Shown one piece after another: positions 48,657 to 57,498 of a stretch of DNA of 64,000 nucleotides. Under the pieces are notes generated by a model. It was not told the DNA's origin, searched no databases, and was given only the letters and a program-made list of their open reading frames with translations. Source of the DNA: Saccharomycopsis malanga (Eukaryota; Ascomycota; Saccharomycetes; Ascoideales; Saccharomycopsidaceae); contig CP025322.1 of NCBI GenBank assembly GCA_004014935.1, forward strand, positions 2,914,001 through 2,978,000, given 5' to 3'. Within the stretch, counting starts at the first letter, position 1; each line of letters opens with the position of its first letter. Made by a program: the position numbers and the translations under genes.

Positions 48657-48704
48657 ACAGCACCATCGCTCTCAGACACTTTGGAACAGTACAAATACTA
48701 GATA
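48620..48704 (+). repeat. Duplicated 3' end of the FMP46-like gene
   Basis: Two imperfect copies of a segment of about 38 bp, both containing TTGGAACAGTACAAATA (48640-48656 and 48681-48697). The first ends the CDS; the second follows the stop in the same reading frame and would code SLSDTLEQYKY before the next TAG (48699-48701). Confidence 0.8.
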
Positions 48705-49122
48705 CCCTTGTATATATATAGTCAGTGATATACGGTTGGTATATGCCGCACCATGTAGTGTGATGCAGTATAATGCAGTATAATGCATCTGTCACCATAC
48801 AAGCGTATTGTGAAGGGAAGTGTAGGATTTGTACAGCCTCAGAGAGGAGGTTGTATAGTTGAGGCAAAGGTAAATTGTCATATTACTATAGAACAAGTGT
48901 ACATTTTTGCGTTCGGCAGTATTGTTGCTGGAGGAGGTTCAATTTTGTGAGTTTATTAAACGGTTTAGGCAGTGTTGCCCGGTTGCTGCTTCGCCCAGGA
49001 GTATCTATATCTGGCAGTTTCTGTAGAGCAAACTTGTACTCAAAACCCTAAATTGACAGTGGGCTAGCCGTTTTTCATCAGCAGGCTTTCGCAGCCCCTT
49101 ATATAGTGAGCGGAGCACCAGG

Positions 49123-51939
49123 ATGGATGGCGATACGAGCTCGATTGCAGAAGCCACCAGGAGGCCACAAGACATGAGATCACAGGTTGCTTCGACTTCT
49201 TCACAGTGTGTTTACTCGGAGAATGCGCATCGTAGTGTGGCTCAGCAGCAGAGACAGCAGCAGAGACAGCAGCAGAAAAGTTCGAATGGCTGGTCGTTGC
49301 TAGGGTTTCTACCGCTTGCAAAGAGCTGGAAAGACGAGTCCTTGTCGCCCACGTCGTCGTTATCCTCGGCGTCGTTGGCATCTGCAGAGAACAACGAGTT
49401 TACATTGGATACGTGCAAATGCTGTGGAAGTGTAGTGAAGTATCCTGCGAACGTCCAGAAATACAGATGCGTCTATTGCAAAACAGACTTTATCACCAGC
49501 AACTACGACTTCACCACTCCTTCTCGTGGAATCAAGACGTTGGCCCAGCAGGTGTCTCCCATGACGTTTTCGTCGGTGAAAACCGTCGCCGACAGCTGTT
49601 TCAGGTCATTTCAAGAACACCTTGCAGACAACCCAGCAGCTGGCGCAGGGGTTCTAGTTCATTTCAAGCCGTTGGAGGATTACTTGTACCCTCGGTTTAG
49701 CAACTCGGATTGCTTGAACAAGTCCTTCAGACTGTCCAGGGAGTATACGTTGACGCATGCGGCGCCAAACATCAACTTTCACGAGGTCCATGAAACGTTC
49801 AAGTTGCTTCTATCGTTGCCAGTGAAAAAACCGTTTTTCACGTTGCTCACAGCAGCTAACGTGTTATTGCATTCGCCCCCAGTCATGGAATCCCCTGGCG
49901 ATTTGAACTGGCTTTTGATTTTCTTGGAATTGCCAACCTTGCCACATGCCTTGCATTTGTCCAGATTGCCGTCCAGCACGCCCCAGCCTGCGCGAGTTCC
50001 GCCGAATCTTTTGTTTTTCGAGTCCAAGGAAGTCAAGGCAGTCAGCTACAAGGTTGCAGAGCGATCCGTTGGTCTCTTGGCAAATTGCAATGAAAAATGC
50101 ATCAGCTATCTAATCAACTGGTTTGCCAAGTACTCCGAAGCAGAGTTCAGACGAAAAGTGGAGTTGATCAATCTGTTTATCACGTTCCATCTAAGACTTG
50201 TTATCAACAAACATTACAGCAATGGGCTCGGAGACAATGCCGTCCTGGCTCAGCCAGCTGCATCTCCTAGACAGCCCAATGGATCTGGATCGCCAGAACT
50301 GGTCTTTGAGAAAAACACGACCCCTCCAGGCACTCTGTCACAGCTGGCGTCTTTGATTCCCGCATGGAACAAGAACAAACGGTCGAAAAAGAACAGAATA
50401 AAGTTGAAAATCGACCAGTACGGCTACGACTGGCATCTCAAGGTCGCTGCCAAGTTGCTATCGTTCTTCTATCGGGCCTGGGCGGCGCAAAAGTCCAGAT
50501 TGAAGTGCTCCGACGCCTTTTTCTACAACTCTTTGGTGGACTTTATCAACGTAAAGCAGGACTTTGACACATGGCAAACCCTAAGCGGTAAAAAGTCGAC
50601 AACCAAAACAGAACTCAATGTCGACAACATGACATTTTCGGTGAACGATTATCTACAAACAGCAGTCAGTTCGCCTCTTGCGGGCGGCGGGGCGGCTGAA
50701 AGCAAGCCCGCCTTTGCGTTCTGCCAGTTCCCGTTTCTTCTCTCTCTAGCAGCCAAGATTGCTATATTGGAGTACGAGGCAAAACGCCAAATGGAGAAAA
50801 AGGCAGAGGAGGCGTTCCTTCATGCCATAAACAAGAAAACCATTGTAGAGGTGTATTTCAAAGTAAGGGTGCGCAGAGAACACATCACCAATGACTCGTT
50901 GAGATGTATCAAGGAATCGCAGCGGGATTTGAAAAAATCGCTAAAGATTGAGTTTGTTGGAGAGCCTGGTGTGGATGCCGGGGGGTTGAAAAAAGAATGG
51001 TTTCTCATATTGTCGAAAAAGTTGTTTGATCCAGCTCATGGCTTGTTCTACAATGTCACTGAATCGAATTTCCTATGGTTTACATTGGACCAAGACACCA
51101 GCGAGAATTTGGAACTCTATTACTTGGTCGGCGTAGTGCTTGGATTGGCCATATACAATTCCACTATATTAGATTTGAAGTTCCCGCCGGCTTTGTACAA
51201 GCTACTTCTCGATAAAGAGGTTGGGTTCTCCGATTACCTCGTGCTTTTCCCAGAGACGGGCCTCAATTTGAAGAAATTGGCGTCTTATGACGGGGAACAG
51301 TTTGATAGCTTGTTTGATGGCATGTGTTTTGAACTCAACTACAAAAACCTGTTTGGAGAGCTCCAGAAACATGAACTTGTTGAAAACGGAGCACAGGTGT
51401 TGGTTACAGCAGCAAACAAAGGCTTGTATATCAAAAAATACGCCAGATTCTTCCTAGTGGACGGGATTCAGGAAAAGTTTGCTGCGTTCAAAAAGGGGTT
51501 TCAAAACGTTATCAATGGCAATGCGCTTTCTTTGTTTTCGCCACAGGAGATTGAGCTGATTCTCTGCGGCAGTGATGAAGGCAATAAAAAGTTTGACTTG
51601 CAAAGCCTACGGTCTGTTGTCAAATATAACGGATTCATCGACTCGTCAACCGCCATGAAAATACCAGTGGTGGTATGGTTTTGGGAGTTTTTCGAGTCGC
51701 TTTCCATTGATCAGCAGAAAAAATTGATGCTGTTTATTACAGGGTCCGATAGAATTCCTGCTACGGGCATTGTCAGCATGAGTTTCAAAGTCACCAGATT
51801 GGGCGCAGACTCAGAAAGACTTCCAGTGGCACACACATGTTTCAACGAATTGTGTTTGTACGAATATCGCACCAAGGAAAAGTTGGTAGACAAGTTGTCC
51901 AGGGCTATGAATGATAGCGAAGGATTTGGAATTAAATAG
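49123..51939 (+). CDS. HUL4: Hul4-type HECT ubiquitin ligase
   Basis: This is a HECT E3 ligase related to yeast Hul4 (892 aa), which takes part in nuclear and stress-related degradation. The 938-aa product has a low-complexity N-terminus with Gln-rich repeats (QQQRQQQRQQQ, about 44-54), a zinc ribbon of the CKCC...CVYC type near 97-120 (a Hul4 hallmark), a variable middle and a HECT domain over about the last 330 residues. There, EFVGEPGVDAGGLKKEWF opens the domain, DRIPATG and LPVAHTCFNELCLYEY follow, with catalytic Cys906, and the protein ends EGFGIK. The zinc ribbon and C-terminus distinguish it from Rsp5, Tom1 and Ufd4. No WW or C2 domain is seen. Single exon. Confidence 0.93.
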   Translation: MDGDTSSIAEATRRPQDMRSQVASTSSQCVYSENAHRSVAQQQRQQQRQQQKSSNGWSLLGFLPLAKSWKDESLSPTSSLSSASLASAENNEFTLDTCKCCGSVVKYPANVQKYRCVYCKTDFITSNYDFTTPSRGIKTLAQQVSPMTFSSVKTVADSCFRSFQEHLADNPAAGAGVLVHFKPLEDYLYPRFSNSDCLNKSFRLSREYTLTHAAPNINFHEVHETFKLLLSLPVKKPFFTLLTAANVLLHSPPVMESPGDLNWLLIFLELPTLPHALHLSRLPSSTPQPARVPPNLLFFESKEVKAVSYKVAERSVGLLANCNEKCISYLINWFAKYSEAEFRRKVELINLFITFHLRLVINKHYSNGLGDNAVLAQPAASPRQPNGSGSPELVFEKNTTPPGTLSQLASLIPAWNKNKRSKKNRIKLKIDQYGYDWHLKVAAKLLSFFYRAWAAQKSRLKCSDAFFYNSLVDFINVKQDFDTWQTLSGKKSTTKTELNVDNMTFSVNDYLQTAVSSPLAGGGAAESKPAFAFCQFPFLLSLAAKIAILEYEAKRQMEKKAEEAFLHAINKKTIVEVYFKVRVRREHITNDSLRCIKESQRDLKKSLKIEFVGEPGVDAGGLKKEWFLILSKKLFDPAHGLFYNVTESNFLWFTLDQDTSENLELYYLVGVVLGLAIYNSTILDLKFPPALYKLLLDKEVGFSDYLVLFPETGLNLKKLASYDGEQFDSLFDGMCFELNYKNLFGELQKHELVENGAQVLVTAANKGLYIKKYARFFLVDGIQEKFAAFKKGFQNVINGNALSLFSPQEIELILCGSDEGNKKFDLQSLRSVVKYNGFIDSSTAMKIPVVVWFWEFFESLSIDQQKKLMLFITGSDRIPATGIVSMSFKVTRLGADSERLPVAHTCFNELCLYEYRTKEKLVDKLSRAMNDSEGFGIK

Positions 51940-52051
51940 GATGGGCACAGGAGTTTGTTATGGTTACAAGGGTTATTTGTTAATTTGGATTACGTTTCTT
52001 TATGCAGCGGCTTAATAAAACAACCGGTTATAATGATATCTAGTGTAAGAT

Positions 52052-52160
52052 GCCGCTGGGGCGGATGGCCAGTGCTCTTGGAGAAGATCAAAGGACCTGG
52101 CAGGATACTCTATACTTGGATTTCCCCACTGAACTCGAAATGTAACATGTTATTATTATG
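52052..52160 (+). mobile_element. tRNA-derived SINE, copy 16, internally deleted
   Basis: Plus strand. 5' end GCCGCTGGGGCGGATGGC, the CTCTTGGAGAAGAT unit, GGACCTGGCAGGATACT, then a jump to the 3' end CCCCACTGAACTCGAAATG and a TTATTATTATG tail. Most of box A and the whole body are missing. Confidence 0.7.
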
Positions 52161-52183
52161 AATTTTGACCAAGTCGGGCTAAA

Positions 52184-52376
52184 GGGCCACTGGGCCATTT
52201 GGCTCAGTGGTCAGAGCTCTCGAAGAAGAGAAAAAAGACCTAACCGGAACATGGGTGAGCCAACTATGATCAAAACATGATTGGGCTTTACCAAGTCCCC
52301 TTGGACATAGTGCGTATATACGAAACTGATATGTACTGGGCTTGAAATATATGATATTATTATTATTATTATTATT
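52184..52376 (+). mobile_element. tRNA-derived SINE, copy 17, intact short form with 13-bp TSD
   Basis: This is a complete short-form copy of 193 bp. It starts GGGCCACTGGGCCATTTGG, has box A TGGCTCAGTGG, one GAAGAAGAGA unit and ACATGGGTGAGCC where box B would be, and ends TGGGCTTGAAATATATGATA plus (ATT)n. AAGTCGGGCTAAA flanks it perfectly at 52171-52183 and 52377-52389. This is the clearest proof of insertion in the window. Confidence 0.93.
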
Positions 52377-52738
52377 AAGTCGGGCTAAATATCACTTTGT
52401 AGATAAACGTTAACATCAACTTATGTCAAATTATGTTCGAGCCACCACCGGAAGGGTGCGTCAAACCGGGGCCGGTAGAACTGTATTACTGATCATGCAT
52501 GAGCTGCATGCGTTAAAATGCGTTTTCCGTCTGTTGGGTCCCCATTATTTGTTGACGCCTATTTCGGAACTTAAGTTTCGGGTATATATATAAATGGCAA
52601 AATGCTCATATTATTCAACCTGACAGTCATTGTTTTGTTTCTTGGTTGAACGCTGATCTTTGAGAGTGTCTTGGCATGAGACGGCAGAGCATAATCAGAA
52701 AAATAATGCAAAAAACAAGAATTACTAGCTGGACATTA

Positions 52739-52880
52739 TTGAATAATATCTTACAGCCCAGTATATAAGAGTTGTTGGAACTTGGTGAAGAGTGATGAAA
52801 AACCAAGCAAGGTGGTTATAAACTCGTCACTCTTGAGCCTGTCATGTTTTTTCAAAATTATCCTGCCCAGTCATTTTCAA
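52739..52880 (-). mobile_element. tRNA-derived SINE, copy 18
   Basis: Minus strand: the tail GAATAATATCTTACAGCCCA, then AACTTGGTGAAGAGTGATG, CATGTTTTTTCAAAATTATC and CTGCCCAGTCATTTTC at its 5' end. It is rearranged internally compared with the consensus. Confidence 0.6.
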
Positions 52881-52898
52881 GAGGACTACACATTATTA

Positions 52899-53122
52899 TA
52901 ATAATAATCTTATATTTCAAGCCCAGTATATATCAGTTTCGTATATGCACGCAATGTCTAAGGGGACTTGGTAAAGCCCAATCATGTTTTGATCATAGTT
53001 GGCTCACCCATGTTCCTGATAGGTCTTTTTTCTCTTCTTCGAGAGCTCTGACCACTGAGCCAAATGGCCCAGTGGCCACATTAATAATGATAATAATCTT
53101 ATAATTCAAATGGCCCAGTGGT
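52899..53122 (-). mobile_element. SINE dimer, copies 19a/19b, with 13-bp TSD
   Basis: A complete short-form SINE (about 52899-53080) is followed directly by a minimal second unit that has only a tail and a GGCCCAGTGG 5' end. CTACACATTATTA flanks the composite perfectly (52886-52898 and 53123-53135). An imperfect CACATTAATA lies at the internal junction. The complete unit is about 95% identical by eye to copy 17, in opposite orientation. Confidence 0.85.
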
Positions 53123-53292
53123 CTACACATTATTAAACCGATAAATTAGATGTATTAGCATGAGCCGCAATAGAAAGAATAGAATAGCAGATGCACAGGT
53201 AAGAAAGTGAAAAGACAAGCTCTAAACAAAAAAAAACGTAAAGCAAGTTTGAGAAAAACAAATTAGAAAAATAAAAGGCTAAGCGGAGCCAT

Positions 53293-55893
53293 TTATGGGA
53301 AGTTGCCATAACGAAGACCAACGTATCCATCAGGAGCAGAGGCAGGGTCCAAGTAAGAGACTCTGTCAAAGGCCTGGCCATCGTAACCTTCGTAAGAAAC
53401 GTTGTTTCCCCACCAGTCGATTGGTTTGTCTTTATATTGGACAGCAAAGAAGATGATCAAAGCACTGAAAGAGGTACCTGCGGTCAAAGCAGCAGCAAGC
53501 ACATAGTTGTACTTTTCCCACCAGTTGAGGTATCTCTTTTTGATGTAGTGGTTGAAGATGTAGCCCACGTACATGCCAGGGATAATGTAGGTCAAGTTGT
53601 ATGGGGCGTAACCGAGCATACCACCAATGACAAGAGTTGGCTGGAAACGTTTGGTGTAAGTAGGGAAGTATTTTCTGGCCGCAATGCAGACAGGGGCCAA
53701 AAGGAAGCCAATGAGGAAACAGTACTTGAGCACAGGATACAAGCCACCAAAGACACGTTTAGGGCCAATGACGCCCCAGAAAATGGAGGCTGTGTAGAAG
53801 GTGGTTTCGCTTGGACAAGTCATCTTGTTGGCTTGTTTAGGAGTGCAGATTCCTTCGATGTTGGACATGGTAAAGTTGGTGACAGCCAAGGAGACAATGA
53901 TTTGGATAAATGTAGAGATGATTTGGCCGCGGAAAATGGCAAGCGGAGGAACCTTAGCGTAGTGGGCCATTTTCTGGTCGGTAATATAGTTCTCGGCTTG
54001 GCCCCCAATGTTGTAGCCAAGAGCTTTCAAGGTCATAAGAGCGTCGCCGTTGTTTGGAATAGCGTAGCCAATGATCAACTCAACAAGGACGTTAAGACCA
54101 AAGGAGAAACCGGTGACCGAGTAGATGAGAGTCAAGGGAACCAAGAACACAAAGTTGATGGCAAGAGTAAAGAAAATACCCCACACAGGAGTGTTGGCTG
54201 GATAGGCCTTGACACAGATGATGCCAAAGGCAATGGAGACAAGCAAAACAACAATGAACCACCAGTCTGGAGTCTCCTTGTATTTGGACATCATGCGGGA
54301 GTGGGGGTCTTTGAACTGCTCAAAGTTGGACTTGTTGAAGCTGGTCAAGGACGTTTTCAACGTCTTGATGGATCTCCAGACAGACTTTCTCTCGAGATAG
54401 AGGGTGTAGACAAACGAAAACGGGTAGATGGCAAAGAAGGCGCCGTAGAGAACCAAGTTGGCAGCAGAATAGTATGGAGGACTGTACTTTTGGTACTTTT
54501 CGTTGTCAAACTTGCCGTTGGTGAGAAGCTTGGTGACTCTGTAGCTGCGGCCCTGGTTGTCGAAAGACTTGTTAGAGTTGATTGGGAAGTAGCCTGTCCA
54601 CTTGTAGTTACTGTAATAGACACCGAGAATGGCAAAGAACCCAATCATCATACCGGCAAACTGGTTGCACAAGGAATAGAACGGAACAGACAACGGACTG
54701 TTGTTGCCAATCACGTTCCAATCGAACGATGGAAGAGGGTTCAAACCAAGCCCACTGACGCTTCCAGTGACCACAGCCAAGTTGAAGTTGTCAGGCTTGA
54801 TCCAGGTCATCCAGTTGAAGGTGCTGAGCGCCTGGAAAATGTAGTTTGGAAACCAGAAGTAGATGAAGGCACAGCTGCTGACAATAAAGAAAAAGTAGTA
54901 TCTGGAAATGGTCCAGCCGTGGATCTTTTCCTTGGACTCAGTCTTAAGCAACGCACGGTTCAAGGCAAGAGAAGGCAACAAGGTAGGCCAGACTGCCCTG
55001 ACCGGATAAATGGCCACCTTTCTCAAAAGACCAGCAAACCCAAAACCCATGAATTGGGTAGAAAGCGTAAGGAAGATTTGGTAGCCAAGACTAACCCATT
55101 TCGAGCCGTAGTAAACATCCATCTTTTGCACCATAATGTTGCTGCTCACATAAGTGCCGCCAATGGCAACATCGAAAACAATCGTAGCAAACATCTGCTC
55201 CTTGTACGACCACGGACCAGGGTTCAATGTGTGTCTGACCCCACGGAACGTAAAGCCCCAGTCTGGAAGAACACGCTCGACGAATTTGCCACATGGATAA
55301 AGCAACATCTGAATGATGGACGAACTGATGCCTATACTTGGATATCTGTGCGAGAAAAACTCGTTCACACCCGTGCCAATGATGGTCCAAATAAATGCCA
55401 AAAGATACGCTCTGAAAGTCTCGACTGGAATGGAAGGGTCGTCAAGAGGAGACGAAATGGATCTCACTTCAGGATACAAAGAGTGGTACTCGTACAACCC
55501 AGCATACATCTTGGTTCTGAAGGCCCACTCCTCAGCACCCATCTCCTTGTTCTCCTCAACACCCTTGGCAAGCTGCACAATCTCGTTGTAGTCCTCTTCC
55601 GGAAGATTAGGATCATCGTCGTGCTCCTCAATGATCTCATGAAGATCCTCAACCGCCTTGCTGATTGGAAGCTCGTCAATCTTGGTGAAAAGATAATCAG
55701 CATCTTCAACATGCAACTCTTTCACATTACCATCGGCATCTGTTTCTTGAACATTACCATGCCCCAACTTTTCATAAAGCTTCTGCTTGTGGAACTCATT
55801 GAGAATACCAACAAGCTCATCCTTCAAGTCTGAAGATGAAGACGCAAGCGCCTTCTCTCCACTGGTGTGGATTTCTTTCTCGTCAATGGACAT
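53293..55893 (-). CDS. OPT-family oligopeptide transporter (copy A)
   Basis: This is a proton-coupled plasma-membrane transporter of small peptides (OPT family). The 866-aa product has an acidic cytosolic N-terminus of about 160 residues, then many hydrophobic helices (around 14-16). The family block HSLYPEVRSISSPLDDP precedes TM1. Also present are SWTISRYYFF-like and SGLGLNPLPSFDW segments, NIGGQAENYITDQKMAHY, and a short C-terminus ending DGYVGLRYGNFP. It is strongly similar throughout to copy B (59643-62234), clearly a paralogue, but its codon use is richer in G/C-ending codons. The start ATG opens an MSIDEKE sequence. It is divergent from copy B. Three GATAAG sites lie 460-700 bp upstream, suggesting nitrogen control. 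Confidence 0.94.
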   Translation of the reverse strand: MSIDEKEIHTSGEKALASSSSDLKDELVGILNEFHKQKLYEKLGHGNVQETDADGNVKELHVEDADYLFTKIDELPISKAVEDLHEIIEEHDDDPNLPEEDYNEIVQLAKGVEENKEMGAEEWAFRTKMYAGLYEYHSLYPEVRSISSPLDDPSIPVETFRAYLLAFIWTIIGTGVNEFFSHRYPSIGISSSIIQMLLYPCGKFVERVLPDWGFTFRGVRHTLNPGPWSYKEQMFATIVFDVAIGGTYVSSNIMVQKMDVYYGSKWVSLGYQIFLTLSTQFMGFGFAGLLRKVAIYPVRAVWPTLLPSLALNRALLKTESKEKIHGWTISRYYFFFIVSSCAFIYFWFPNYIFQALSTFNWMTWIKPDNFNLAVVTGSVSGLGLNPLPSFDWNVIGNNSPLSVPFYSLCNQFAGMMIGFFAILGVYYSNYKWTGYFPINSNKSFDNQGRSYRVTKLLTNGKFDNEKYQKYSPPYYSAANLVLYGAFFAIYPFSFVYTLYLERKSVWRSIKTLKTSLTSFNKSNFEQFKDPHSRMMSKYKETPDWWFIVVLLVSIAFGIICVKAYPANTPVWGIFFTLAINFVFLVPLTLIYSVTGFSFGLNVLVELIIGYAIPNNGDALMTLKALGYNIGGQAENYITDQKMAHYAKVPPLAIFRGQIISTFIQIIVSLAVTNFTMSNIEGICTPKQANKMTCPSETTFYTASIFWGVIGPKRVFGGLYPVLKYCFLIGFLLAPVCIAARKYFPTYTKRFQPTLVIGGMLGYAPYNLTYIIPGMYVGYIFNHYIKKRYLNWWEKYNYVLAAALTAGTSFSALIIFFAVQYKDKPIDWWGNNVSYEGYDGQAFDRVSYLDPASAPDGYVGLRYGNFP

Positions 55894-56358
55894 TTCCTTC
55901 TTGCCTTGATTTGAATTTAAATGTTTGGCAAAAAAGAAAACTATTGATGTTTGAATAATACAATCTTATTAACTAACAAATTTCAAACAAAGTATCCACA
56001 ACTTCTGGAGGACATGCTGCCTATTTAAACAATTTCCTTGCCTTCAATCGTCTTTATTGAAAAAAGCAAAGCATTGGGATATTTCAATTAAACACCACAC
56101 GATAACCCACCACCAGAATTTCCCAATTCAACCGTTGCATGCATGTCGACAGAGAATACTGCAGGCGGATGCATCTTTATGCATATATATGCATATTGTC
56201 ACAGGCCTGCCGATGGGGGAAGCGTGCTAAAATGTATGATGCTTGCCTGAATGAGATTATTTTTGCTTGCCGTGCCAAACTATCTCCCACAGTTTCAGTG
56301 CTACTAGCCAAATTGCTTATCCACTGCATAATCTAAACAGCATTCTGATGTTCACTGG

Positions 56359-56591
56359 CTTATCAGCAGCTAGCCATACAGCTTCTCAAGAAGAAAGGAA
56401 AAAAGAAAGGAAATCAATAGGCCATCAAAAGGAATAAAAAAGAAATGAGCAAACCATATCATGATAGGAACAAAGGGTATCAGCAATACCCAGCGTTGTC
56501 AAAAGGTTGGATTAAACCACAATCCGCCGATCTCACGAGACAACACCTTATCAGCCGTCCCAATGGTTCGTAGGCAGCTGTGGCTGATAAG
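56359..56591. promoter_or_regulatory. Cluster of three GATAAG sites upstream of OPT copy A
   Basis: CTTATC at 56359-56364 and 56547-56552, and GATAAG at 56586-56591. GATA factors (Gln3/Gat1/Stp-linked circuits) activate peptide transporters when good nitrogen is scarce, so the cluster fits the downstream gene. One more GATAAG stands at 58965-58970 on the copy B side. Confidence 0.45.
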
Positions 56592-57416
56592 AGGTAGGGA
56601 TATTTTGTTTTTTCTTCTCTAGTTCGTATCAATTTCCATCGTTGTCTTGGTGCTGATCTATGCTTCTGGATGCAGCCGGCTGCAGGCCTATTTAAGCTTT
56701 TCTCGGCCCAAGGCGTGATACTGCCTTAGTTGATCCAAGTTGAGCTGTGTGTGTCTCCTAACGTCGAGCAAATCCCATTACACCGTCTGGCAAACAGCAG
56801 GTCGTTGCGTAAATTAGTAAATCTTTTTGATCCATTGGCTTGGAAGCCCTCCTCTGCATTATACTGTCACTATATTAAACGAGAAACATTTGAACTAATG
56901 CTTTACCATTCATTAAGTTTGTACATTTCATTCGTGACCTCTAAACACCGAACACCATGGAAAAGAATAATGCGGTTATAAAATATTTACTACTTGGCCA
57001 ACTTTTCGTATCACCGCTTACATGGCTCTGAAAATACCTCTGTAGATATGAGTATACCGCTCAATGAACGACCTGATTACATGGCTGAATAGTGAATATT
57101 TGATTTTTTGAAAAAAAAATAAAGAAAAAGAAATCCTACGCTTTTTTATGCATCACGATAAGAAGAACCCTCTAAATCTGATCTTCCAAATTCGCTATTT
57201 CGGAGCAAACTTCTGCGCCGTACTAATAATTAATGTATGGCCTCCAAATTCTCTTTTCTTTTTTCCTATTTTTATGAGTTAATAGGATTGGTTAACAGAC
57301 CTGTCAAATCAGCTTGCCGATTATACTAGGGCTGCCTTTCTTTTTCTGTTTTATGTTCAAGTGGATGACTATGTGAATTTCTAGTTATTGAACGAGTCAT
57401 ATTGCCTTTTTTTTTC

Positions 57417-57498
57417 CACTGGGTTCTGCCAAGTCTCCATTTACGCGTATATACCCTATTCATATATGCTGGGCTCGAAATATAAGATTATTGTCATT
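57417..57498 (+). mobile_element. SINE 3'-end fragment, copy 20
   Basis: Plus strand: CCACTGGGTTCTGCCAAGTC, TTTACGCGTATATACCC, then CATATATGCTGGGCTCGAAA and TATAAGATTATTGTC. Only the last 80 bp of the element remain. Confidence 0.7.

Noticed and set aside
53437-55833. 798-aa plus-strand ORF antisense to OPT copy A.
   Set aside because: Long antisense ORFs arise from biased codon use; the product has no family resemblance and the other strand is a clear transporter.
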